Origin: UBA5314 sp040217815
GTDB taxonomy: Bacteria > Bacillota > Syntrophomonadia > Syntrophomonadales > Syntrophomonadaceae
NCBI GenBank assembly: GCA_040217815.1
Contig: JBEHWI010000025.1
Location: forward strand, 1 to 42,795
Direction of reading: 5' to 3'
Length of the DNA stretch: 42,795 nucleotides
The notes under the pieces are model-generated. The model was not told the origin of the DNA and did not search any database. It saw only the letters and a program-made list of their open reading frames with translations. Positions within the stretch are counted from its first letter, which is position 1. The number at the start of each line of letters is the position of its first letter. Shown piece by piece: positions 33,801 to 42,600 of this stretch. The position numbers and the translations under genes were made by a program.

Positions 33801-36742
33801 TGGGGACGCTGAAAACCCGAGCCCAGGGGTGTAATATTGTTGCCGCTGGAATCCATTCTCTTGACGGCGCTGTTCATAGTGTCCGCAACGTAAATATTAC
33901 CGCTGCTGTCCACCGCTACGCCTTCGGGACGCTGAAAACCTGAGCCCAGGGGTGTGACATTGTTGCCGCTGGAATCCATTCTCTTGACGGCGCTGTTCCA
34001 GGTATCCGCCACATAAATATTGCCACTGCTGTCCACTGCAACGCCATGCGGCTCACGAAAGCCGGAGCCCAGGGGCACAATATTGTTCCCGCTGGAGTCC
34101 ATTCTCTTGATGGAGTTGTTATGAGTATCTGCCACGTAAATATTGCCGCTGTTGTCTACGGCTACGCCATGCGGCTCACTGAAGCCTGAGCCCAGAGTTA
34201 CAACATTGTTGCCGTTGGAATCCATTCTGATAATGGCGCTGTCCCAATAATCCGCTATGTAAATATTGCCGCTGTTGTCCACCGCGATGCTGCTAGGCGT
34301 ATCGATGCTTGGGCCAATGGTGGTGACAGGCGGGTCAACTATACAGGCAGCCGTCCAATTCTGGGCCGAGCCGTCCTGGGCGGTTACGGTGTAGGTTACC
34401 GGACTGCCGAAATCCCGAACCGTTCCGGATGTTGGCGATACGGTGGCATTGGCCGATACCGTTATCGCCGGTGCCAGTGCGCTTACATCGGCCCCACCGG
34501 GCATGTGGAAGCTTACCGTGTGGTTGGTCGTGTCTATGTCGGAAGCCCCCACCTGGCCTGGTACGATAAAGGCGGTTATGTCTTTTGTAGATTTCGTAAT
34601 TTTCTTAATGGCGTTGTTGCCATAATCCGCCACATAAATATTGCCGCTGCTGTCAACCGCTACACCAATAGGATTACTGAAGCCTGAACCTAGAATGCTT
34701 ATGTTGCCACTGGAATCTATTTTCTTAACAGCGTCATTACCAGTATCCGCCACGTAAATGTTGCCGCTGCTATCCACCGCTACGCCGCAAGGCCAGGTGA
34801 AACCTGAGCCCAGGGGGGTGATATGCCCGCTAGGGTCAACTCTCTTGACGGCGTGATCAGCATCGTCCGCTACGTAAATATTGCCGCTGCTGTCCACCGC
34901 TACACCAATAGGATCATTGAAGCCTGATCCCTGGGGAGTGATATTGTTTCCACTCGAATCCATTTTTTTGATGGCCTTGTTGCCAGTATCCCCTACGTAA
35001 ATATTGCCGCTGCTGTCCACCGCCACACCCGATGGATTAGAGAAACCTGTACCCAGGGGTATGATACTGTTATCGTTGGAATTTATTTTTTTGACGGCGC
35101 TGTTGCCGGTATCCGCCACGTAAATATTGCCGCTGCTGTCCACCGCCACACCTGACGGATTAGAGAAACCTGTACCCAGGGGGGTGATACTGTTATCGTT
35201 TGAATTTATTTTCTTGACGGCGCTGTTGCCAGTATCCGCCACGTAAATATTACCGCTGCTGTCCACTGCCAAGCCGCAAGGCTCATTGAAGCCCGAACTC
35301 AGGGTTGTGACTATATAGATACTCGAAGGGGGGTCAACTATGCAGGCAAATATCCAATTCTGGGACGAGCCATCCTGGGCTGTTACGGTATAGGTGACCG
35401 GACTGCTGAAGTCCTGAGCCGTTCCGGATGTTGGCGTCACGGTGGCATTCGCCGATACCGTTATCGTTGGTGCCAGTGCGCTCACGCTGGCTCCATTTGG
35501 CATGTGGAAGCTTACCGTGTGGTTGGTAGAGTCTATGGTTGAGGATCCCACCTGGCCCGGTACGGTAAAGGCGGTGATATCTTTGGCGCTGCTTTGATAT
35601 GTAAACATATCGCCGGGGCCAGGTGCACTTGTCCCGCCCGGCGTGGTTACGGTCACGTCCACCTGACCGGTTCCGGCAGGAGAGGTTACGGTTATGGAGG
35701 TATCACTGACCACGATTAAATTAGTGCCGTCATTGCTGCCAAACTTTACGCTGCTGGCCCCCGTGAAGCTGGTTCCGGTTATGGTTACTGATGTTCCCCC
35801 TGCTTCCGGGCCGTTGTTGGGCGAAATTCCACTTACGGCAGGAATCGTTGCCAACTGGTTCCATTGGGCATACAGAATAATATTGCTCGTGATATTGAAG
35901 GTTGCCCCCGCCTGGTAGCTGGTGCCGCTTCCATTGGCGGCCGTGTTCCATCCCGCGAAGTCATACCCGCTTTTAGTAAGTCCGCCGCTGTTCCCCAAAA
36001 CGCTTACCGTGGCTCCGCTCTGGTAGGGGCTGCTGATGTCCGCGGGGGCTGTTCCCCCGTCATTCCCGTTGCCGTCATAGGCTACCGTATAGGTAGCGGC
36101 TGGTGGTGCCGACAGGTTCCACACGGCATATAAGGTGACATTGTCAGCGATGGTGAAGGTTGCTCCTTCCCCGTAGCTGGTGCCGCTGCCGTCGGCAGCC
36201 GTGTTCCAGCCCGCGAAGTCATACCCCCCTTTAGTAAGTCCGCCGCTGTTCCCCAAAACGCTTACCGTGGCTCCACTCTGGTAGGGGCTGCTGCTGTCCG
36301 CGGGGGCTGTTCCCCCGTCATTCCCGTTGCCGTCATAGCTTACCGTTAAGTAGCCTGCGAGTGGCGGCTGGTTCCACACGGCATATAAGGTGACATCGCC
36401 GGTGATGGTGAAGGTTGCTCCTTCCCCGTAGCTGGTGCCGCTGCCGTCAGCAGCCGTGTTCCAGCCCACGAAGTCATACCCGCTTTTAGTAAGTCCGCCG
36501 CTGTTCCCTAAAACGGTTACCGCGGCGCCGCTCTGGTAGGGGCTGCTGCTGTCCGTGGGGGCTGTTCCTCCATCATTCCCGTTGCCGTCATAGGCTACCG
36601 TATAATTTGGGGCAGCCATAACCGGGCCGCCCGGGACAAGGAGCAAAACGGCTAAAAACAGCAAGGCCAGCATCCCTGACCAGGGTTTTAGCAGGGTTCG
36701 ATTATACGGCCGGTTTCCCGGCTGGTAAAACAACTTCATCAT
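30839..36742 (-). CDS. Giant SLH-anchored surface protein with three NHL propellers
   Basis: Signal peptide, then three InlB-type (Listeria-Bacteroides) repeats, an IPT/TIG domain, a DUF5018-like module, six NHL blades, a second DUF5018-like module, six blades, a third DUF5018-like module, six blades, a cadherin-like beta-sandwich (about 32.25-32.55 kb), a SwmB-like domain, a Big_3 Ig-like domain, a poly-Gly linker, a chitobiase-C-like domain and about 2.5 SLH units at the C-terminus. Blades share GVAVDSSGNIYVADTGN. Each set of six would close one propeller and ends in KKIT. The protein has no catalytic motif and is probably a wall-anchored adhesin or matrix protein. The start is uncertain: ATG 36742 gives 1967 residues and a good signal peptide, but GGGGAG is 14 bases away; a GTG at 36814 is also open. 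It follows the FecR/SLH gene, probably in one operon. Confidence 0.88.
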   Translation of the reverse strand: MMKLFYQPGNRPYNRTLLKPWSGMLALLFLAVLLLVPGGPVMAAPNYTVAYDGNGNDGGTAPTDSSSPYQSGAAVTVLGNSGGLTKSGYDFVGWNTAADGSGTSYGEGATFTITGDVTLYAVWNQPPLAGYLTVSYDGNGNDGGTAPADSSSPYQSGATVSVLGNSGGLTKGGYDFAGWNTAADGSGTSYGEGATFTIADNVTLYAVWNLSAPPAATYTVAYDGNGNDGGTAPADISSPYQSGATVSVLGNSGGLTKSGYDFAGWNTAANGSGTSYQAGATFNITSNIILYAQWNQLATIPAVSGISPNNGPEAGGTSVTITGTSFTGASSVKFGSNDGTNLIVVSDTSITVTSPAGTGQVDVTVTTPGGTSAPGPGDMFTYQSSAKDITAFTVPGQVGSSTIDSTNHTVSFHMPNGASVSALAPTITVSANATVTPTSGTAQDFSSPVTYTVTAQDGSSQNWIFACIVDPPSSIYIVTTLSSGFNEPCGLAVDSSGNIYVADTGNSAVKKINSNDNSITPLGTGFSNPSGVAVDSSGNIYVADTGNSAVKKINSNDNSIIPLGTGFSNPSGVAVDSSGNIYVGDTGNKAIKKMDSSGNNITPQGSGFNDPIGVAVDSSGNIYVADDADHAVKRVDPSGHITPLGSGFTWPCGVAVDSSGNIYVADTGNDAVKKIDSSGNISILGSGFSNPIGVAVDSSGNIYVADYGNNAIKKITKSTKDITAFIVPGQVGASDIDTTNHTVSFHMPGGADVSALAPAITVSANATVSPTSGTVRDFGSPVTYTVTAQDGSAQNWTAACIVDPPVTTIGPSIDTPSSIAVDNSGNIYIADYWDSAIIRMDSNGNNVVTLGSGFSEPHGVAVDNSGNIYVADTHNNSIKRMDSSGNNIVPLGSGFREPHGVAVDSSGNIYVADTWNSAVKRMDSSGNNVTPLGSGFQRPEGVAVDSSGNIYVADTMNSAVKRMDSSGNNITPLGSGFQRPQGVAVDSSGNIYVADTDNNAVKSMDSSGNHITPLGSGFDGPCGVAVDCDDNIYIADTGNRIIKKITASANPVATDKDITALTVSGQVGSSTYIHPTNHTATFHMPNGSDVSALAPAITLSANATVAPASGTVQDFSNPVTYTVTAQDGSTQNWTVICIVDPVTYTFTILGSGFNEPEGVAVDGSGNIYVSDTGNDAVKKMDSGGNVIKTFSIDTPYGVAVDSSGNIYVAEYVNGAINKINPNDNSITILGTGFSRPSGVALDGSGNIYVSCVLNNTILKINPNNNTVTYLSSSDFNRPYGIAVDNSGNIYVADTDNNAVKKLNPNDNSITPLGSGFAYPHGVAVDSSGNIYVADASHSVIKRMNPNGSDILTLGSSIATLDSGFNFPNGVAVDNSGNIYVADTENNAIKKITKSIPVNSGSNDATLSNLVVSAGSFNETFDSNATVYTVNVADGVTTTTITPTVNESHATVKVNGTTVNSGAASGNIQLNAGVNTIAVVVTGQNGTTTKTYTITINRAAPAAAPVFLSAATSSGGTKIIITFDKDMMTPPPAAPAGFTVSVNGAGDPVTGVARGTNTTTLELTLGTPIVSGQTVTVSYTPGPVISADGGILAAFSNRAVTNNSPASALTNIAITRPAAKLSYYVGQTLDISGLEVTGTYSDGSTNVQNIAPSNVTGFDSSVPAASQTLTITVNGKTAAYTVIIIATPQGGGGGGGGGGSKTTKPELVNVIIPPVKAPPKILQPPAPVITPDGGFFDQEQTVSITNIAPGASAFYTCDGSDPTTNRQAISYNTPFKVGESADVKAAVYDGDNGVWSAVTTSALVIKVGPITRGETMAILAAGLNLPSYHPATPYFSDVQPGSPDYDYIEAAVHSGAISRGSGSFRPDDAITREELAVILVGVLGRQKEAQNGQNSQNSAPGFNDDGDIASWARGAVAVASQYGIMGAYNQNNDFMPGEQVTAAEAKAIINQFLNKYVPTYIFKISRKS
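32560..35310 (-). repeat. Three blocks of six NHL-coding DNA repeats (period about 120-126 bp)
   Basis: The motif ACGTAAATATTGCCGCTG (plus strand, with small variants) recurs 18 times at about 120-126 bp spacing, in blocks near 32.56-33.30, 33.60-34.32 and 34.59-35.31 kb. The intervening 280-bp segments, each coding a DUF5018-like module, are also similar to each other and to a third copy at 35.32-35.60 kb. The unit block+DUF5018 has therefore been amplified, and recombination between copies is likely. Confidence 0.85.
35855..36610 (-). repeat. Three tandem InlB-type repeats (about 250 bp each)
   Basis: Three near-identical copies code for the YDGNGNDGG...GYDFAGWNTAADGSG...LYAVWN unit of about 80 residues directly after the signal peptide of the giant protein. 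Copy 3 is the most diverged at its end. High DNA identity suggests recent duplication or gene conversion. Confidence 0.85.
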
Positions 36743-36876
36743 ATTAACTAAACCAACTCCCCTCAGTGGCTGCTTATCTATGCCAATACACAATAAAATA
36801 GTATCCTTATTCACGGATCAATGACCCATGACCTGAAAGGGCGCAAACCTCCTCAACAATGCCTCGGGCATGGCTA

Positions 36877-39384
36877 TCAAAGGCTGCTGCCCCCCACTAC
36901 GAATATGTTGTTCCAGGGGTCTATAGCCAGCCCCTGAGGGTACTCAAAATGCCCATCCGAAGTCTGGGAGGTGAAATCCCAGGCGGCTATAAAGCCCCCG
37001 TTGGAATCGAACTCCTGAACGCGCCGGTTGCCAGCGTCAGCCACATACACGTTTCCGTCCGTATCCAGGGCGATGCCTTCCGGGGTGTTAAGCTGCCCCT
37101 GACTGCTGCCGGCCGCTCCCCATTGGCTCAGAAAATTCCCGTTTGAATCATATTTTAGAATCCGGTTGCTGCCTGCATCGCTGACATACACCATTCCCGC
37201 TGTATCAACGGCAATCCCCCTGATATTCTGGAACTGACCGCTGCCCCATTCGGTCACAAACACGCCACTGTTATCGAATTTTTCTATCCGGCTGCCGTTC
37301 TGATTGACTACATATACGTCGCCCTCGGCATCTACTGCCAATCCGGTGGGACTGTTCAATTTCCCGCCACCCCATTTGCCCATAAATACGCCGGAGTTGT
37401 TAAAAACCTCAATCCGGTTGTTGCCCTGATCGACAACGTAAACTTTTCCGGAGGAATCCACGGCCACTCCCTGGGGTATGTCAAACTGCCCGTCGCCGTT
37501 GCCATATCCGCCCCAATGAGCAATCAGATTGCCTCCGGCATCGAATTTATCCACCAGGTTGTTGGATGGTTCGCTGCTGTATATATTGCCATCCTGGTCG
37601 GAGGCTATATAATGGAAGTCAAGATCCAGGGCACCGATGACAGTCCATTGCGCCGTGCTGGTAGAGGGAACCGCCTTACCGCTCAGCTTGTTATAACTGT
37701 CGATTATACTGATGATGATCTCCTGAAGCTGGCCGGGGGTACTGGGAACGGGCAGGAATGATGCGCCGCCGGCTCCTGAAGCACTCCTCATATTTAGAGG
37801 GGCATTCTGCTGTATGGCGCTCAATATGTCGGTAAGCCAGCTGCCTACCAGGGACCATTCCTGCCTTTCCTGCAAAGGCATGGGACAGGGAGCCTGGGGG
37901 TCCTGATTGGGGCCCTTTATCTCCGTGTAATTATCGGGGTTAAATACGTATACTCTTTTACCATTGGCCCTCACTTCCACCCGGCCGTCCAATACGCTTG
38001 CCGTGTTTATGGAAGAGCTTGCGGAATTGGACCATATAGTCCCCCGTATACCGGCTACGCCCCAGGGCATATCCACGGTGAGCCGTTCCCGGGATTCATA
38101 AGCTTCTTCCCACCAGGGCAGTTCCCCTTCATAGTAGGCATCACCGCTCTCAACCAGCTCGTCGGCTAAGGCTGTCAGCATCCGCCCGGTCACGAGCGAG
38201 TCGGGCTTTATCTGATTCTTATCTATCAAGCCAGCCATCCTCGTTGAGCACAGCCTAACTTCGGGTTGATATAATGTCGTCCGGCTCCTGCCCTGTTCCA
38301 ATCTAATATCCTGACTATGAGCCTTACTATTGCTGGTCAATTGGGCTGACATACCATTGGAAGTCGGCTGAGTCCGGGGATAGAAATAGTCCTGGGCCAT
38401 GCATCCAAAGATACGGCCCTGGTCCAATTTGATTTCCAGGCCGTCAATCATGATCCCGACAGAACCGTCGCGCTTGATATAAGATTGGCCGCCGGCCTTG
38501 ATTATTTCCAGTTTGGTGTTTTCCTTGAGGAGGATGCTGGAGCCGTCGGGGAAATCCAGCCTGGCTTCCCCGTCATTTCCAGTCTGTATAATCGATCCGG
38601 CCGGGCAAGGCAGGGAAGTAGCAATCCTTTTTGTACCTTCCCTGCCGGTTTGCAAATCAACCGTTCCATGCAGACGTTCCAGAGTTGCCAAGAACGCCGC
38701 CTTCCTGAGATCGGGGGCCAGGTTCAGAACCAGAACCAGACTGCGTGCCACCTGGGCCCTGGTGGCCGGACTGTCCGGTTCAAAATGGCTGGGGTCTACC
38801 GGCTCCATTATTCCAGAATTCAAGCTGGCAGCCACCGGCTGGCAGGCCCAGAAACTTGGATCTACATCCTGGATCTCCCCGGGCAAAAATGCTCCATTAA
38901 GGGTGGACGATGTCAGGCGCAGCAGCAAAGCGGCGCACTGAGCCCGGGTTACCGGATCTTCGGGCCGGAAGCTTCCATCCGGGTAGCCGGCCAGGATGCC
39001 GTTCTGCACCATGGTTGTTATATAGGGATAAGCCCAGTGGTCGGGGCCCAGGTCATTGAACGTGGATCCCGCAGGCTGAACCGGGCTTAGATTTTTGGCT
39101 TTATATATCAGAACGGCCATTTGCGCCCGGGTGAGGTTTTGCTCACCATGAAAAGCCCCATCGGGAAAACCCTTCATTATATCCTTATGGTTCAAATAGA
39201 CCGCATAAGGATAGATGTGGTCGCTTTCTCCTATATCTGTAAAGAATACACCAGGGGAAGCTGGAGCGGGCGTAGTGGCCATAGCCGGATTAATGGCATG
39301 CCCCCAGGAAATTAAAGAAAGGCTTACTATAGTTGTTATCAGGACTACGGCCAGGGGTATAAACCCCACCCCACGCTTCTTCAT
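36877..39384 (-). CDS. Secreted SLH-FecR-NHL protein
   Basis: A signal peptide (about residues 1-30) is followed by three SLH domains (about 45-225: MKGFPDGAFHGEQNLTRAQM, ILAGYPDGSFRPEDPVTRAQ and a third with SPATRAQVARSL). A split FecR-like region follows: DFPDGSSILLKENTKLEI (about 275-292) and MPWGVAGIRGTIW (about 445-457). The C-terminus is a single NHL propeller (about 595-835) of six blades, the last one short, so it probably closes with the first strand. FecR-like segments in Gram-positive surface proteins are of unclear function. ATG 39384 has GGGGG about 11 bases upstream. It is divergent from a SARP/STAND regulator and 135 bp upstream of the giant SLH gene, so both may be controlled together. 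Confidence 0.88.
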   Translation of the reverse strand: MKKRGVGFIPLAVVLITTIVSLSLISWGHAINPAMATTPAPASPGVFFTDIGESDHIYPYAVYLNHKDIMKGFPDGAFHGEQNLTRAQMAVLIYKAKNLSPVQPAGSTFNDLGPDHWAYPYITTMVQNGILAGYPDGSFRPEDPVTRAQCAALLLRLTSSTLNGAFLPGEIQDVDPSFWACQPVAASLNSGIMEPVDPSHFEPDSPATRAQVARSLVLVLNLAPDLRKAAFLATLERLHGTVDLQTGREGTKRIATSLPCPAGSIIQTGNDGEARLDFPDGSSILLKENTKLEIIKAGGQSYIKRDGSVGIMIDGLEIKLDQGRIFGCMAQDYFYPRTQPTSNGMSAQLTSNSKAHSQDIRLEQGRSRTTLYQPEVRLCSTRMAGLIDKNQIKPDSLVTGRMLTALADELVESGDAYYEGELPWWEEAYESRERLTVDMPWGVAGIRGTIWSNSASSSINTASVLDGRVEVRANGKRVYVFNPDNYTEIKGPNQDPQAPCPMPLQERQEWSLVGSWLTDILSAIQQNAPLNMRSASGAGGASFLPVPSTPGQLQEIIISIIDSYNKLSGKAVPSTSTAQWTVIGALDLDFHYIASDQDGNIYSSEPSNNLVDKFDAGGNLIAHWGGYGNGDGQFDIPQGVAVDSSGKVYVVDQGNNRIEVFNNSGVFMGKWGGGKLNSPTGLAVDAEGDVYVVNQNGSRIEKFDNSGVFVTEWGSGQFQNIRGIAVDTAGMVYVSDAGSNRILKYDSNGNFLSQWGAAGSSQGQLNTPEGIALDTDGNVYVADAGNRRVQEFDSNGGFIAAWDFTSQTSDGHFEYPQGLAIDPWNNIFVVGGSSL

Positions 39385-39436
39385 TCTTTTTCTTTCCCCC
39401 TGTTCTAAAATTGGGCGCCTTAACCCGAAAGAAAAA

Positions 39437-39451
39437 TATCCGATTCGGATA
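39437..39451. promoter_or_regulatory. Perfect 15-bp palindrome upstream of the SLH-FecR gene
   Basis: TATCCGA-T-TCGGATA is a perfect 7+1+7 palindrome 53 bp upstream of the SLH-FecR-NHL start. On the minus strand its right half contains GATATT, which could serve as a -10 box. It is a candidate operator. Confidence 0.45.
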
Positions 39452-39567
39452 AAAACGGCTTTTCACATACTTTCCAGAAGAATTGCACGTCATAAAAAGT
39501 TGAAAACGCATAAAACCATTGGAAATAGTATAAGAAAGGAACAAAAAGTTTCGATGATATTACCATG

Positions 39568-39584
39568 AAATTATGTCATAATTT
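39568..39584. promoter_or_regulatory. Perfect 17-bp palindrome upstream of the BTAD regulator
   Basis: AAATTATG-T-CATAATTT is a perfect 8+1+8 palindrome, 22 bp before the start of the SARP/STAND regulator. The position suits an autoregulatory operator; CATAAT inside it could double as a -10 box. Confidence 0.5.
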
Positions 39585-39606
39585 TAATTAAATGGGAGGG
39601 GCGGTA

Positions 39607-42600
39607 ATGAAAGGGGTTCTTGTTAATAGGAGCAAGCTGCATATGCCGCAGGCCCCGCGCTCTATGATAGCCTCGGAGCGCTTGCGCGGACTGAGCAGCC
39701 GGCTGGGTTCTGGCCAACAGCTGGTGCTGGTTACGGCTCCGGCTGGCTACGGGAAGACTACCCTGCTGGTTTATACCCTGAGTCAGCAGCAGGCCAACGG
39801 GGACAGGGTTTGCTGGTACCGGCTGGATAGAGAAGATATGGATCTGAGCTGCTTTTATTCCCATCTGGTGGAGATGCTTTTTCCCGCCGGGGAAGGGATG
39901 TGGGAGGAAGCCCGCAGCCACTGGTTCGACTGTGGGGATGTTTTTAGCCAGTACCCCTATTTGAACGCTCTATTCTGCCAGGAACTCTGGGCTTTTCATA
40001 ACCGCTTTCCCCAGCAAAGAAGCTGCCTGGTCTTCGATGACTTCCATGAGATCCTGCCTGCAGCGGAAATCAGAGAGACCATTCAATATATAATAAACAA
40101 CCTGCCTGACAACTTTACTGTCCTGGTGAGCAGCCGCAGTGATACCGGATTGATTTATGGCAGACCGGGGATGCCAAATAATGTAATGAAAATTACCCCT
40201 GATGATTTGACTTTTACCAGGGAAGAGGTGGGCGGCCTGCTGGAGCATAGATATGGGAGCAGCCTTCCGGCCGGCTTGCCGGAACAGATGATAGTGCAGA
40301 CGGAAGGCTGGGCGGCTGCCATAGTTCTGATCTGCCAGGTGCTGGATCTCAGCGATGCTTCCCAGACGATGAATATTCCAGTAAGTCCTGACCGCCAGGA
40401 ACTGCTATTTAATTATATCGTCCAGGAAGTACTGGCCAACCTGGACCGCAGTCTTTTGGAATTCCTGGTGAAAAGCGCCCTCTTTAAGGACTTTACCGGG
40501 GCTGAAGCCAAAAACATTCTGAACGAAGAACAAACTGCTCAGCTCCTGGAAGCATGTGAACAAAAGGGGTTATTTCTGCAAAAAATCACCGGTGAAGAGA
40601 CGACCTACCGTTTTCATTCCCTGTTTCGGGAGGCTTTGCACAAAATTCAGCCCCGGTGCTTGTCCCCCGAAGAGCTAAACCAGTACCATCTTAAAATCGC
40701 CGATTACTATATTCAACACCAAGTTTTTGACCGGGCCATCGAGCATTTCATAGCCTGCGGCGATGTGGAGGCGGCGGTGCAACTCGTAACCAGGGAAAGC
40801 GCCCATCTGATCGCTCTTCAAGCAATTGCCCAGCTGCGGGTTTGGTTGGGTCTACTGCCTGCCGAAGCGGTAATGAATAACGGTATTCTTCTGTTTTTCA
40901 AATCCTTCGTCGATCTTCAAACCGACCCGGAGAAAGCGTATATGGACTTAAAACAGGCAGCAGCCATTTTTGAGCAGTCCGGCGAATTCATCCTGCAGGT
41001 TGCTGCCTTGACCGCCATGTGTCATATATTTGTCCAGCGCAACCTGGCAGAGGAACAAGCTGAAATTGTAAAACAGATAATAGTGCTGTTCGAATCGGTT
41101 AATGATCAATCATATATGCTGGGATGTCAGGTTTTTAAAATTTCTCTCGCATTTATTGAGGATAAATACCGCGAGGCTACTCAGATACTCGATCTTATAA
41201 AAGGGTATGAGCTGATCTATGAGTGGCGGTGGACCGCCCTGTTCTACGGTATATTGAGCCATGGCTTTTTAGGAGATCTTAAACCAGCCCACTCGATAGG
41301 CCGGGAGCTGATTATGCTTGACGTGGGACAAAATTCGGACCTGCTGGGGCCTTACGGGCTGCTTACCTACTCACTGGTCTTACAGCTTCAGGACGAGTAC
41401 GACAATAATATTCTTCGTGAATTGTCATCGGTCAGCCAAAAAGCCAACTTTCATTATATTCTGGGAAATGCCAAAAGATTAGAAGCCTTGACCGCTTATC
41501 GGAATCACAGCCTGGACACTGCCATCAGCCTGTTGAATGCCGGTACATCTGATTTTGAACAGGTCGGCAATATCGCTTTGGCCTCATTAAATATCCTGAC
41601 CCGCTGTTTGTGGCTCTCCCCTGTGGAAAACCCGGCAGATAGTTTAGCAGAGGCCCAACAGGCCCTAAAACAACTGTTGAACAGGCCATCCGGTTGGTGC
41701 TATCAGGAAATCGGGCTTTCCTTTTTTGGCGCTATAGCCCGGGAAGCGGGAGAATTTAAACTGGCGGAAAAGCATCTCAAAACGGCCCTGGGCAGAAGCA
41801 AAAGAAAAGGTGCCAAACAAGTCCTGACCGGTGTATATATGCATTTGGCACAGCTTTACTTTACTACGGGGGATGATATCCGCGGGCAGGAGCACCTGCA
41901 ATCAGCTCTGGGTCTGGCCGCAAACAACAATTACGTTATGTTCTGGGATCTTCATTTTCCCACCCTGGTGGAAATGGCCGCCCGGGCCTTGAAATACGGC
42001 ATTCATCCTGAATATGCGTTGATGCTTATCACCCGTTACTATGGGCCGGAAGCGGCTGATGCTTTCTCCCGGGGAGTCATGCAAACACCGCATGCATCCC
42101 TCAAGGGTTTTTCAACCGCCTTTCTTTCGAATTATGGCAGCGGGGAACGCGAACCCTCAATCCGGTATCGCATTCAACTCCTGGGCCGGTTCAGCATGGC
42201 TGTCAACGGGATTGCCATTCCTGAAAAGGAATGGAAAACTAAAAAAATCGTGGGAATATTGAAATACCTTCTCCTCCATCGAGGCAGGACGGTTTTCAAA
42301 AATCATTTAATGGAGGTCTTCTGGCCCGGTACGGAAATGGAAGCAGCGGCCGTTTCGCTGCGGGCGGCTCTCTATGAGCTGAAAAAGGTCCTGAAAAAAT
42401 ATGGCATGCCCGCCGAAGGGAAGGATTCGCTCTTGACTGAAAGAAAAGACCGGTTGAACTTGCCGGCAGGGATCCTGCTGGAAGTGGATTTGGATGAGTT
42501 TCGAGCCGGTGCCGAACGGATAAAACAGCTTGCCCATGACGGCAATAATGACGAAGAGAGGAAAATCCTGCTGGAAAGGATAACCGGCCTTTATCAGGGA

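Noticed and set aside
32560..35310. Regular DNA repeats that could be mistaken for a CRISPR array
   Set aside because: The period is 120-126 bp, the repeats are coding throughout and translate to NHL blades in one continuous frame.
39571..40248. Leftward open frames opposite the regulator (39571-39921 and 39970-40248)
   Set aside because: They lie antisense to the strongly supported STAND/BTAD frame and lack ribosome sites and recognisable motifs.
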